Below are positions 50,703 through 58,880 of a stretch of 64,000 bases of DNA, piece after piece. The stretch spans positions 47,479 to 111,478 of the forward strand of contig CANRSF010000005.1 in the NCBI GenBank assembly GCA_947642445.1. Reading direction: 5' to 3'. Source of the DNA: an uncultured Collinsella sp. GTDB taxonomy: Bacteria; Actinomycetota; Coriobacteriia; Coriobacteriales; Coriobacteriaceae. Position 1 is the stretch's first letter, and every line of letters begins with the position of its first letter. The position numbers and the translations under genes are program-made. The notes beneath the pieces were generated by a model. It made no database searches, was not told the origin of the DNA, and saw only the letters and a list, made by a program, of their open reading frames with translations.

Positions 50703-53384
50703 CTATTGCGGTGCGACCTGCGCGAGGTGAGTGCGTGCGACTGCCGCCTGACCGTAGGCGATGCAGCCGTCGTTAACGGGCACGGTTTGGGGAATCAAGA
50801 CCGTAAGGCCTGCGTCTTTAAGATTGCGGGTGAGGAGCTGAAGCAAAAGTCGGTTCATGAACACGCCGCCCGAGAGCGCGACGGTATCGATGCCTTCGTG
50901 CGCGCAGATTTCGCGTGCGATTCGTTCCGAAGAACGCGCGATGGCGATATGGAAGTCGAGCGCGAGCCGGTCGGCGGATTCTCCGATCTCGATTCTGCTC
51001 AAAAGTGCCTCAAAAAGTGGATTGGGTTCCAGAACGAAAGGGCTATCCGAGGCAGCCTGGACAGTTAGTTCAGATACGTATTTTTTAGAGCGGCTTTGGG
51101 TGGCAAAAGTCGTCTGTGGGGACTCCAAATGGGTCGATTTGGGGCCTGTGCCGGGCACGCTTGCTGTAAATAGGGTGTCCGGAGAGCCTATTTTGGCCAA
51201 ATCTGAGGCAAAAATGCCAGATAGGGGGTTAGTAGTTAATACGTATCTGAACAAACTGTCCAGCGACGTTGAGACGGATGCCGATACGCCCGCCTGATTG
51301 CCAGCGAAACGGCTGATTTCGCCGTCAAGCGCGCGCCAGGCGGCGGCTTCGAGTTCTATGGCGGGTTCGCCCTCGTAGGTTGCCTTGCCGCAGATGCCCA
51401 GAATCGCTGCCGCGGCATCAAAGAGACGCCCCATGCTGCTGGTACGCGGGCTGTTGATGCCACGCTCGATCATGGTGGCTGTCACGCTGCGTGTTTGCTC
51501 GTCGAGGGTGCCCAATAGCCCCGCGGCACCCGGATGCTCGAGCAGGCCGAGCTCGCTCAGCAGGGCAAAGGCATTGCGCCGGGCATCGCGCACGGATGCG
51601 GCTCCGCCTGGCAGCGCCCAGGTGCGCAGGTGCGCGGCGCGTTCAAAATCGGCAAGGCCGGCGATAAGAAACTCACCGCCCCATATGGTGCCGTCGGTGC
51701 CGGCACCCGTACCATCGAAGGCAATACCGAGGACGCGCGCATCGGGCGCAAGCCGGCCAGCGACAATCGCCTCCGCCATTACGCTCGCGATGTGAGCATG
51801 ATGATGTTGGACTTCGATAAGCGGCAGATTGTGCTTCCGTGCCAGTTCACGCGCCCACTGGCTCGACAGATAGCTGGGATGCATGTCACATGCCAAGGCG
51901 GCAGGCGCCAGGTCAAAGAGGTTTTCCAAGCGCGTGCGCGCGGCGTTCCAGGCATCGAAGGTCTCGCCGTTTTCGACATCGCCGATATGCTGCGACACAA
52001 AACAGGCCACATGGCCGTCGGCGTCCTCGCGCGTGAGCGCGATCGTAGCTTTTTGCTGCGGCCCGCAGGCGAGCACGCAGGGTGCAGTGCCGTCGAGCGC
52101 CGGCAGCGCTAACGGCTGCGGCGCATATCCGCGTGCGCGACGCACAGGCATGGCGGCGCCATCGACCACGCGTACCACGGAGTCGTCGTAGCGCGAGAGA
52201 ATCGCGCGGTCGTTGCCGAGCAGCGCGTCGGCAATGCCGGCGGCAACGAGGCGCTCCCAGGCAAGATCGTCATCGGTCTCGATGGGCTCTTCGCTCAGGT
52301 TTCCGCTGGTCATGACGAGCGCGTGCATACCGCGGGCTTCTGCCGCGGCAAGCAACAGATGCTGAAGCGGGGTGTAGGGGAGCATAACACCGAGCTCTGG
52401 AAGGTCGTGCGCGACGGACGGCGCGAGCGCGAGGGCGTCGGGGGAGCCGCCGCTCTCGCAAGCAGCACGTCGGCGCAGCAGCACAATGGGGCGAATGCTG
52501 CCGGCCAGCAAGCCGCGTGCAACGTCGTTGACATGGCACAGGCGTTCAGCGTCGGCAAGGTCGCGTACCATAACGGCAAGCGGTTTGTTGCTGCGGCGTT
52601 TGCGGCGGCGAAGCTCGGCTACCGCCTGCTCGTTGGAAGCGTCGCATGCCAAGTGAAATCCGCCCAGACCCTTGATGGCGACGATACCGCCACCGGCCAG
52701 CAGCTCAACACAGCGGTCGATAATGGCGTCGCTGGTCTCGCGCGTGGTGCCGACGGCCGGCAACGCGGCGGCTTCGCCCGGCTCACCGCCCACGCTCGCT
52801 TCGCGCCACGTGATATGCGGCCCGCAATCAAAGCAGGCATCGGGCTGCGCGTGAAAACGCCGGTCGAGTGGGTCGGCATACTCCGCGGCACACTCAGGAC
52901 ACATGGGAAAACAATTCATCGACGTGGCCGCTCGGTCATAAGGCAGCGACCGGATGATGGTAAAGCGCGGTCCGCAGTTGGTACAGTTGATAAAAGGGTA
53001 GTGATAGCGCCGATCGGCGGGGTCGAACAACTCGCGCAGACAATCATCGCAGGTGGCGATATCGGGTGAGACGAGCGTCGTGTGCGCGGTCTGGTCCTGC
53101 GATACTGCGATGCGAAAACCCTGTTCATTGGCGGTATCCCAACCGTGGGCTGCCAGGTCCACAACCTCGACATATTCTACGCGGGCTGCCGCAGGCACAT
53201 GCGCAGAAAGCGCGGCAACAAAAGCATCGAGCGCATCGGCCGGAGCGTGCGCCTCGATATGCACGCCGTCGCCCGCGTTGAGCACCCATCCGCAAATGCC
53301 ATGCGCCATGGCCTCGCGATACACAAACGGCCGCATGCCAACGCCCTGCACAATGCCCGTCACATGAATATGCACATGTCGCAT
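50703..53384 (-). CDS. hypF: HypF, carbamoyltransferase with an in-frame insertion
   Basis: 893 residues, about 140 longer than usual. Order: acylphosphatase domain (1-90, HIHVTGIVQGVGMRPFVYREA), zinc module (CDDCLREL, CTNCGP, CPEC, CFDCGP), YrdC-like domain (GGIVAIKGLGGFHLACDA), and Kae1-like domain (HHAHIASVMAE, GIAFDGTGAGTDG, ALSGGVFMNRLL). It makes the cyanide ligand from carbamoyl phosphate. Residues 708-776 come from the inserted element at 51057-51263 and lie in a loop before PFVLEPNPLFEALL; the frame is kept, so the protein may still work. ATG 53384 follows GAGGGGTG. Confidence 0.9.
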   Translation of the reverse strand: MRHVHIHVTGIVQGVGMRPFVYREAMAHGICGWVLNAGDGVHIEAHAPADALDAFVAALSAHVPAAARVEYVEVVDLAAHGWDTANEQGFRIAVSQDQTAHTTLVSPDIATCDDCLRELFDPADRRYHYPFINCTNCGPRFTIIRSLPYDRAATSMNCFPMCPECAAEYADPLDRRFHAQPDACFDCGPHITWREASVGGEPGEAAALPAVGTTRETSDAIIDRCVELLAGGGIVAIKGLGGFHLACDASNEQAVAELRRRKRRSNKPLAVMVRDLADAERLCHVNDVARGLLAGSIRPIVLLRRRAACESGGSPDALALAPSVAHDLPELGVMLPYTPLQHLLLAAAEARGMHALVMTSGNLSEEPIETDDDLAWERLVAAGIADALLGNDRAILSRYDDSVVRVVDGAAMPVRRARGYAPQPLALPALDGTAPCVLACGPQQKATIALTREDADGHVACFVSQHIGDVENGETFDAWNAARTRLENLFDLAPAALACDMHPSYLSSQWARELARKHNLPLIEVQHHHAHIASVMAEAIVAGRLAPDARVLGIAFDGTGAGTDGTIWGGEFLIAGLADFERAAHLRTWALPGGAASVRDARRNAFALLSELGLLEHPGAAGLLGTLDEQTRSVTATMIERGINSPRTSSMGRLFDAAAAILGICGKATYEGEPAIELEAAAWRALDGEISRFAGNQAGVSASVSTSLDSLFRYVLTTNPLSGIFASDLAKIGSPDTLFTASVPGTGPKSTHLESPQTTFATQSRSKKYVSELTVQAASDSPFVLEPNPLFEALLSRIEIGESADRLALDFHIAIARSSERIAREICAHEGIDTVALSGGVFMNRLLLQLLTRNLKDAGLTVLIPQTVPVNDGCIAYGQAAVARTHLAQVAPQ
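51057..51263. mobile_element. 207-bp MITE-like element inside hypF
   Basis: 26-bp terminal inverted repeats at 51057-51082 and 51238-51263 agree at all but one position (CTGGACAGTTAGTTCAGATA against CTGGACAGTTTGTTCAGATA and on to ACGTATT). The interior is A+T-richer than hypF and codes no protein of its own. Its length is 69 codons, so the hypF frame continues through it. No clear target-site duplication was found. No second copy lies in this window. Confidence 0.75.
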
Positions 53385-53426
53385 GCGACACCCCTCATCA
53401 AAACCGACCAAATAGGGACAGGTGCG

Positions 53427-53939
53427 CTACAGCCCCAGGCTCTGCTTGGTGGCGGCGCACGTGAGCTCACCGTGCTTAACGCCGCGCAGGCCCAGCAGGC
53501 GGTCGGCTAGTTCGTAGACGCGCTCGCCGCGACCCTTGAGCGCCAGAATCTCTAAGCAGTTGTGGTGATCCAGATGCACGTGCATGGTCGATACGATCTC
53601 GTCGGTGTAGTCGTGCTGCACTTCGTCCAGACGGCGCGTCAGGTCGCCGGTATGGTGGTCGTAGATCATGGTGAGCGACCCGATAACATGCTCATCGGGC
53701 GTGCGCATCTGCTCCTTGGCGATCGAGGCGCGAATCAGGTCGCGCACGGCCTCGGAGCGGTTGGCCACGTCGCCGCGGCGCGCGATCTGTTCGTCAAAAC
53801 GGCGCAGCAGGTCGTCCGGTGCGGTAACCGAAAAGCGGACCAGCTCGGAGCCGGAGCCACTACAGTGGCAGCCTGCGTCACCGTCCGCCCCGTGCGGATG
53901 CTCGTGCTCGTACCCGCAGCCGTGCTCGTGTTCGGCCAC
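53427..53939 (-). CDS. nikR: NikR-type nickel-responsive regulator with His-rich N terminus
   Basis: 170 residues. Residues 1-31 are His/Cys-rich (HEHGCGYEHEHPHGADG...CHCSGSG), a likely metal-binding extension not found in E. coli NikR. A ribbon-helix-helix (VRFSVTAPDDLLRRFDEQIARRGDVANRSEAVRDLIR) and the ACT-like C-terminal domain with STMHVHLDHHNCLE follow, holding the nickel ligands. It should tie nickel supply to the hyp genes. GTG start at 53939; it overlaps no gene but begins 1 nt from the preceding stop. Confidence 0.9.
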   Translation of the reverse strand: MAEHEHGCGYEHEHPHGADGDAGCHCSGSGSELVRFSVTAPDDLLRRFDEQIARRGDVANRSEAVRDLIRASIAKEQMRTPDEHVIGSLTMIYDHHTGDLTRRLDEVQHDYTDEIVSTMHVHLDHHNCLEILALKGRGERVYELADRLLGLRGVKHGELTCAATKQSLGL

Positions 53940-53940
53940 G

Positions 53941-54189
53941 TTACACCAGCTTCACGGAGCCGACGGAGTTGTGGTCGGCCTCGATGGCCTCTTCGTAGCC
54001 CTCGAGTGCGTCGTGGGCCTCGTGCAGCGCGGCCATGGCTGCCTCGAGCTTGGCGCCGATGCGCTCCATGTCAAAATTCTCGGTCGCATGCAGCAACTGA
54101 TGGCTCCACTCGTGAGCGAGCTCAATGGTGTCGTCGACCTGCTTGACGCTCATGGCAAGCTGGCTCATGTTCATTCCGACGTCATGCAT
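53941..54189 (-). CDS. small helical protein at the head of the hyp operon
   Basis: 82 residues, nearly all helix (VKQVDDTIELAHEWSHQLLHATENFDMERIGAKLEAAMAALHEAHDALEGYEEAIEADHN with six histidines). It has heptad-like spacing and could bundle or bind metal. AAGGAG precedes the ATG. It is the first gene before nikR-hypF-hypC-hypD-hypE and is not a HypA or HypB homologue. No function known to me. Confidence 0.6.
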   Translation of the reverse strand: MHDVGMNMSQLAMSVKQVDDTIELAHEWSHQLLHATENFDMERIGAKLEAAMAALHEAHDALEGYEEAIEADHNSVGSVKLV

Positions 54190-54265
54190 AGGAATCTCCT
54201 TTTGTACGGGGCGATATGGTGGTTCAGATTCTACTACGCCCGCCTTGGGCGCCGCCGCATAAGAA

Positions 54266-54298
54266 AACGGGTGCGAGTCCGTCTGACCCGCACCCGTT
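54266..54298 (-). terminator. terminator of trxA
   Basis: AACGGGTGCG / CGCACCCGTT (10 bp perfect) with a 13-nt loop, followed on the minus strand by TTCTT. Confidence 0.85.
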
Positions 54299-54409
54299 CA
54301 CTGGGGGCTGTTTGTATCTACCATACTATCCGTGGTCGCATACCTTGCGTTTGGCACTCCGGCGAGCGGTGCGAAACCGCTCATGGACGGCAGATGGGTA
54401 ACAAGCGTA

Positions 54410-54730
54410 TTACAGATGTTTCTCCAGCAGTGCCTGAAGTCTTGCCTTGGGTAGGGCGCCAACCGAGCGGTCGACCTCCTCGCCGTTCTTAAAGACGATC
54501 AGCGTGGGGATGCTCATGACGCCAAACTTCATGGCTAGGTCCTGGTTGTCGTCGACGTTGCACTTGGCCACAGCCAACTTGCCGGCCAGCTCGTCGGCAA
54601 CCTCGTCTACGATGGGCGAGAGCGAGCGGCAGGGGCCGCACCACGGGGCCCAAAAATCAACCAGTACGGGCAGGCTATCGTTGACGACAGCGCCGAAGTT
54701 CTCGGGGGTAATCTGCTTAATGTCAGCCAT
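54410..54730 (-). CDS. trxA: thioredoxin
   Basis: 106 residues of the thioredoxin fold with the active-site WCGPC (30-34), cis-Pro motif SIPTLIVFKNG and C-terminal helix. It reduces protein disulfides with electrons from thioredoxin reductase, which is not in the window. GGAGGTCACC lies just before ATG 54730. Confidence 0.94.
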   Translation of the reverse strand: MADIKQITPENFGAVVNDSLPVLVDFWAPWCGPCRSLSPIVDEVADELAGKLAVAKCNVDDNQDLAMKFGVMSIPTLIVFKNGEEVDRSVGALPKARLQALLEKHL

Positions 54731-54832
54731 GGTGACCTCCATAATACGACGCGGCTCGGCCGCGTAAAAATCAGTACGACCGTGCTTATACCCAGCGGCT
54801 CGTAAAGCAACCACTCGCGGGCGGCTCTTTTA

Positions 54833-54838
54833 TATAAT
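54833..54838 (+). promoter_or_regulatory. TATAAT -10 box of the conserved unknown gene
   Basis: A consensus TATAAT overlaps the earliest possible ATG (54837), showing that translation must start downstream, at ATG 54867. No good -35 was found. Confidence 0.55.
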
Positions 54839-54866
54839 GGTGGGCATGCAAACGATTGGAGAGCGC

Positions 54867-55442
54867 ATGCCCACGTCACAAAGCCAGAAAAAAGAAGCCA
54901 TCGCCCAGGCGGCCGAGCAGGAGCTTGCATCGCTTGCGGCCCGTGGCGTGCGCATCGCGGGCAACGCGTGCTCGCCGATCGTGCTGGTCAAAGGTGATTT
55001 GGATGATGCCGAACGCTCGGGCGGCGAACTTGCCGCCGGCGCGGATGGTGCCGCATTGCGCAAGGCGCTCGGGGCAATCGGTTACGCGCCCGAAGATTTT
55101 TGTGTGCTGGCGAGTGTTGCCGGCGCGGGCGACGGAGCTGTGACGGTGGGCCACGCCCTGCCGTGCGACCTGTTCCGCGAGGCACTGGAGGCTCTGGATC
55201 CCGAGGCGGTGCTGCTGCTCGATAACAGTGCGGCCGATGTCATGCGCGAAACCTATGCCGATATGCTTGTGGCGATTGATGACTTTGACACTGCCATGCT
55301 CAAGCCCGGCCTGGTCGCCCATGTGCAGGGGCGCCGCGTGCTGGCGCTCGACGGTTTTGAGGCGGCGCTCACCGACAAGGCCGCCAAGCAGCGCATGTGG
55401 GCCTACATCAAGCAGCTGACCCCGGCGGTCGCTCCACTGTAG
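54867..55442 (+). CDS. conserved protein of unknown function
   Basis: 191 residues, alpha/beta, without signal or membrane helix. Segments such as CSPIVLVKGDLDDAERSGGELAAGADGAALRKALGAIGYAPEDFCVLASV look like a Rossmann-type or nucleic-acid glycosylase-like fold, but no catalytic signature is certain. ATG 54867 follows GGAG by 5 nt and lies about 30 nt after the TATAAT box. It is divergent from trxA. Confidence 0.6.
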   Translation: MPTSQSQKKEAIAQAAEQELASLAARGVRIAGNACSPIVLVKGDLDDAERSGGELAAGADGAALRKALGAIGYAPEDFCVLASVAGAGDGAVTVGHALPCDLFREALEALDPEAVLLLDNSAADVMRETYADMLVAIDDFDTAMLKPGLVAHVQGRRVLALDGFEAALTDKAAKQRMWAYIKQLTPAVAPL

Positions 55443-55506
55443 CGGATCGGCACCGGCGAGCGATTGCCTGGCGGGCGAGGCGCGCCGCGAGATCGGCGCC
55501 GTACTT

Positions 55507-56784
55507 CTACATCACAGCGCGCGGCTCAAACCGATCGCCGTTAATGCGGAACTGGCAGTTGCCGTTCATGCGCTCCACGGCAAGTCTGATGCTCTTGGTT
55601 CCAAAGCCGTGGCCCGCATGCCGGGTCACGGGCATGCCGTCGACCATGCGCGGCGCGCGGTCAAACGTGTTGGAAACTAACAGCAACAGCTGGCCGTTCT
55701 CAAGTCGCAGGTCAAGGTCGACGAATCGCTTTCCTTGGGGTGCGGCGCTTGCGGCGGTGATAGCGTTTTCCAAGGCATTTGAGAGCACGCTAAACAGGTC
55801 GGCGTCACCTACGTGGACGGTTTCGGGTACGGCGGCGCGCAGGTTGGCGGTAATGCCGTTTCTATTGATATCTGAGTTGAATGACGAAAGCGCGATGTTT
55901 ACGGTCTCGTTGGCGCAGAAGCGGCGTACGGCGGTGCGGTCGCCGGCTTCGCAGAGTTCGTCGATGCGTTTGAGCGCCTCGTCGGTGTGGCCCTCCTCAA
56001 TTAAAGCCGCCAGGCCGCGTAGGAAGTGGCGCATATCGTGGCGAAGAATCGACAGCTCGCGCCCAGATTGACGCCAAGCCTCGAGCTCTTTGATGGCGGC
56101 GCTGTCGCGGGTTTCGAGCATCCAACGCTCTCGCTCGGCGGTTTCCTTTTCTTCGTATTCGCGCAGGTAAACGGCAAGAAACATAAGATAGAAGGCACAG
56201 AGCGCAAATGCCAAAAGCTCAACCGTCACCACCGAGCCCGAGTGGAACAGCGTGGTGTAGACGTTGGTGGCGTAGTCAAAGATGTAATAGACGAGCGGCA
56301 GGATTAAAAGGATGCTCAGCTCGGTGGGGCTTTTAATCGCCAGGCGGGGTCCAATGTCACCGGCCCAATGCAGCAGGACGGCAAAGACGCCGAGCGTGGT
56401 CGCGATGCGCGCCAGATAGTACGCGATCTGCGAATCGGTTGCGGCAAAGGCGGCGATGCCCATCCAGTTGCTGAACTGACAGCTCAGATAGGCGCTGGTG
56501 ACGCCCAATGCCGCGAGCAGCGGGCTCAGACGGTAGCGCGCACACAGGTAGACGGTAAGCGGCAGGTGCACGACGAGCGGATAGACCTGACGGGCAAAAA
56601 GCTCTCCGCCAACGACATTGGCGATCGAAAAGGCAGCGCCGGTTGCGGCTCCGACCCCCACCAACTCGAGTGCATGGCGTCGATTGATTTCGATACCGCA
56701 TAGCGCCGCCGAAGCAAAGACGCCAAAGAGTAGCGTTGTGGCGTGGTGGATTGCCCAAAGGACCATTTCGACCGAGGAGATCAT
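55507..56784 (-). CDS. GHKL sensor histidine kinase (AgrC/LytS-like)
   Basis: 425 residues: about six or seven N-terminal membrane helices (1-205), a coiled linker (EYEEKETAERERW), an H-box HDMRHFLRGL with His249, and a GHKL ATPase domain (NALENAI, GHGFGTKSIRLAVERMNG). Kinases of this type sense peptides or envelope signals and phosphorylate LytTR regulators. Its start overlaps the regulator's stop (TGATG), so the two form one operon. No AgrB/AgrD-like peptide gene is seen. Confidence 0.87.
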   Translation of the reverse strand: MISSVEMVLWAIHHATTLLFGVFASAALCGIEINRRHALELVGVGAATGAAFSIANVVGGELFARQVYPLVVHLPLTVYLCARYRLSPLLAALGVTSAYLSCQFSNWMGIAAFAATDSQIAYYLARIATTLGVFAVLLHWAGDIGPRLAIKSPTELSILLILPLVYYIFDYATNVYTTLFHSGSVVTVELLAFALCAFYLMFLAVYLREYEEKETAERERWMLETRDSAAIKELEAWRQSGRELSILRHDMRHFLRGLAALIEEGHTDEALKRIDELCEAGDRTAVRRFCANETVNIALSSFNSDINRNGITANLRAAVPETVHVGDADLFSVLSNALENAITAASAAPQGKRFVDLDLRLENGQLLLLVSNTFDRAPRMVDGMPVTRHAGHGFGTKSIRLAVERMNGNCQFRINGDRFEPRAVM

Positions 56785-57506
56785 CAGCGCCTCCCGCCCT
56801 CGAAGCGCACCGCAAAGTAGGCGTCTTGGAACCCCTGCTTGCTGCTGCGCGACAGCGGAATGCACGCGCCGGAGCGCATGACGATGTCCGTGCGATCGAA
56901 GTGGTCGATGTTGCGCAAGTTGACCTGGTAGCTACGGTGGCATTTAAAGAAGGTGGCATTTTGCGCCAAACGGTCCTCGACGCTGCGGAACGACTCGAGT
57001 GCCTCGATATCGCGTCCGTCGCGCAGGTGGAAGACCACGTGCTTGTTGCGCGCCTCGGCATATTCGATGTCGGACAGGCGCAGGGCGTGGTAGCCAAAGG
57101 ACGTTTTGATCACGAGCTCGTCGGTTGCCGCCGGGCGCATGCTCGAAAGTTCGTCGAGTAACTGCGCCAGGCGTTCGTAAGTCACGGGCTTGAGCAGATA
57201 GTCGAAGGCGCGGACCTCGTAGGACTCCAGTGCAAACTCGGGCGACGAGGTAAGGAACACCAGGCGCACGGCGGTGTCGGCCTGGCGCAATTCGCGTGCG
57301 GTGTCCATGCCGTTGACGAGCGGCATGATCATGTCGAGCAGGATGATGTCGGCGCGCGACGCGGCATGGCGCGCCAGCAGGTCCTCGCCGCGCGTGACGA
57401 GCGCAACATCGACCGCCGTGCCCGTCTCGATCGACCAACGGTCGATCATCCGGTGCAGTCTATCTAGAAAAGCGACGTCATCGTCGCAGGCAATAATCTT
57501 GAGCAT
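56784..57506 (-). CDS. LytTR-family response regulator
   Basis: 240 residues. Receiver domain with CDDD (7-10), phosphoacceptor Asp58 (LLDMIMP) and YLLKPV; LytTR DNA-binding domain from about 135 (SDIEYAEARNKHVVFHL, FFKCHRSYQVNL). It works with the kinase at 55507. AGGGGGC precedes ATG 57506. Confidence 0.9.
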   Translation of the reverse strand: MLKIIACDDDVAFLDRLHRMIDRWSIETGTAVDVALVTRGEDLLARHAASRADIILLDMIMPLVNGMDTARELRQADTAVRLVFLTSSPEFALESYEVRAFDYLLKPVTYERLAQLLDELSSMRPAATDELVIKTSFGYHALRLSDIEYAEARNKHVVFHLRDGRDIEALESFRSVEDRLAQNATFFKCHRSYQVNLRNIDHFDRTDIVMRSGACIPLSRSSKQGFQDAYFAVRFEGGRR

Positions 57507-57714
57507 TCTGAGCCCCCTTAGTAGTTCGATTTTGCCACATTGGGTGCGGACCGCTCGCGGAGGCGTGTCCCATTTGCGCCCCACGGCGTGCAACTCGCGC
57601 CGAGCGGAATTGCGGTGGCGAAAGATGCCTCCTGCGCTATCGAGAGCTCGGCTATCCTCAGCTTGCCAGTTCGAAAATGGACCTGCCGCATGATTGAATC
57701 TTTATTTCAACTTT

Positions 57715-57764
57715 ACACCTAGGTTTACAGCTGTCTTGTCAGCTGTAAACCTAGGTGTCATACT
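57715..57764 (+). promoter_or_regulatory. NiaR operator and promoter of the nad operon
   Basis: Perfect 19-bp arms at 57715-57733 and 57740-57758 (ACACCTAGGTTTACAGCTG and complement) flank TCTTGT. TTGTCA (57736-57741) and CATACT (57759-57764), 17 bp apart, form a strong promoter inside the dyad, so a bound repressor would block it. The last gene of the operon encodes NiaR. Confidence 0.8.
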
Positions 57765-57799
57765 AAAGCCCCAAGATTCGCCAAAAGAGAGGGGCCTTG

Positions 57800-58825
57800 A
57801 TGGCACAGAGCGCGAACATGGATGCGTCGGAGCTTGCACGCGACATTGCGGCCGGCCTGGCATCGGCAACGACGGCAACGGAGCGCGCGGCATTGGTGCC
57901 CGCAGAGCTCGTCGAGGCCATTCAGCAACTTAAAACCCAGCGCGACGCGGTGATCCTGGCGCACTATTACGTGGCGCCCGAGGTCCAGGCTGTGGCCGAT
58001 TACGTCGGCGACAGCTTCTACCTGGCTAAGCTCGCCAAGAGCCTGCCGCAGCAGACCATCGTGCTGTGCGGCGTGGAGTTTATGGGCGAGAGCGCCAAGC
58101 TGCTCAACCCCACCAAGACCGTGCTGCTGCCCGAGCCGGGCGCGGACTGCCCCATGGCTCATATGGTCAAGCGCGAGACGGTCGACGCGGCGCGCGCCGA
58201 GTACGGCGACGACCTGGCCGTGGTCTGCTACGTCAACTCCACGGTCGAGATCAAGAGCTGGAGCGACGTGTGCGTCACCAGCTCCAACGCCGTCAAGATC
58301 GTGTCCGAGCTGCCGCAGCAGCATATCCTGTTCATTCCCGATCAAAACCTGGGCCGCTTCGTAGCCGAGCAGGTGCCGCAAAAGCACATCATCCTCAACA
58401 ACGGTTACTGTCCGCGCCATCACATCATTACCGTCGAACAGATCGTCGACGCGACGGAGGCCCACCCCGACGCGCTCGTTTTGGCGCACCCCGAGTGCAA
58501 GGCCGACGTCCTTGCCGAGGCCGACTACATCGGCTCCACCGCCGGCATCATCAAGTACGCCGAGGAGTCCGACGCGAGCGAGTTCATCATCGTGACGGTC
58601 CGCGGCGTGCTCTACGAGCTCGAGCGCCGCTGCCAGGGCACCGGCAAGAAGTTCTACTTCCCCGCGGTGCAGCCCACCTGCGTCAACATGGATCTCATCA
58701 CGCTCGAAAAGCTCGTGCGCTGCCTGGAGACGGGCGAGGGCGAGGTGCAGATCGGCGTGTCGGACGAGGCTGCCGACCAGGCCAAGCTCACGCTCGATCG
58801 TATGCTCGAGTACGCAGCACGCTAG
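57800..58825 (+). CDS. nadA: quinolinate synthase NadA
   Basis: 341 residues. It condenses iminoaspartate with dihydroxyacetone phosphate to quinolinate using a [4Fe-4S] cluster. Cluster cysteines lie in IVLCGVEFMGE, NGYCPRHH and QPTCVNM; AHYYVAPEVQAVADYVGDS is the N-terminal signature. ATG 57800 follows GAGAGGGG; a TTG at 57797 is unlikely. First gene of nadA-nadB-nadC-niaR. Confidence 0.93.
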   Translation: MAQSANMDASELARDIAAGLASATTATERAALVPAELVEAIQQLKTQRDAVILAHYYVAPEVQAVADYVGDSFYLAKLAKSLPQQTIVLCGVEFMGESAKLLNPTKTVLLPEPGADCPMAHMVKRETVDAARAEYGDDLAVVCYVNSTVEIKSWSDVCVTSSNAVKIVSELPQQHILFIPDQNLGRFVAEQVPQKHIILNNGYCPRHHIITVEQIVDATEAHPDALVLAHPECKADVLAEADYIGSTAGIIKYAEESDASEFIIVTVRGVLYELERRCQGTGKKFYFPAVQPTCVNMDLITLEKLVRCLETGEGEVQIGVSDEAADQAKLTLDRMLEYAAR

Positions 58826-58828
58826 AAC

Positions 58829-58863
58829 AATGTGGCATGAGGGACGGTTCCTTATGTCACATT
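58829..58863. repeat. palindromic repeat, family 1, copy 4 (diverged)
   Basis: AATGTGGCATGAGGGAC and GTTCCTTATGTCACATT around a single G; a few arm mismatches. It sits 4 nt after the nadA stop and supplies the ATG of a possible early nadB start. Confidence 0.8.
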
Positions 58864-58880
58864 CAAGGGAGAGGATTCCT

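Noticed and set aside
50703..53384. hypF as a pseudogene broken by insertion
   Set aside because: The 207-bp insert keeps the frame and all catalytic motifs on both sides are intact.
58830..58880. Upstream ATG starts of nadB
   Set aside because: They lie in the palindromic repeat without a ribosome site; GTG 58881 has GAGAGGA upstream and matches the NadB N terminus.
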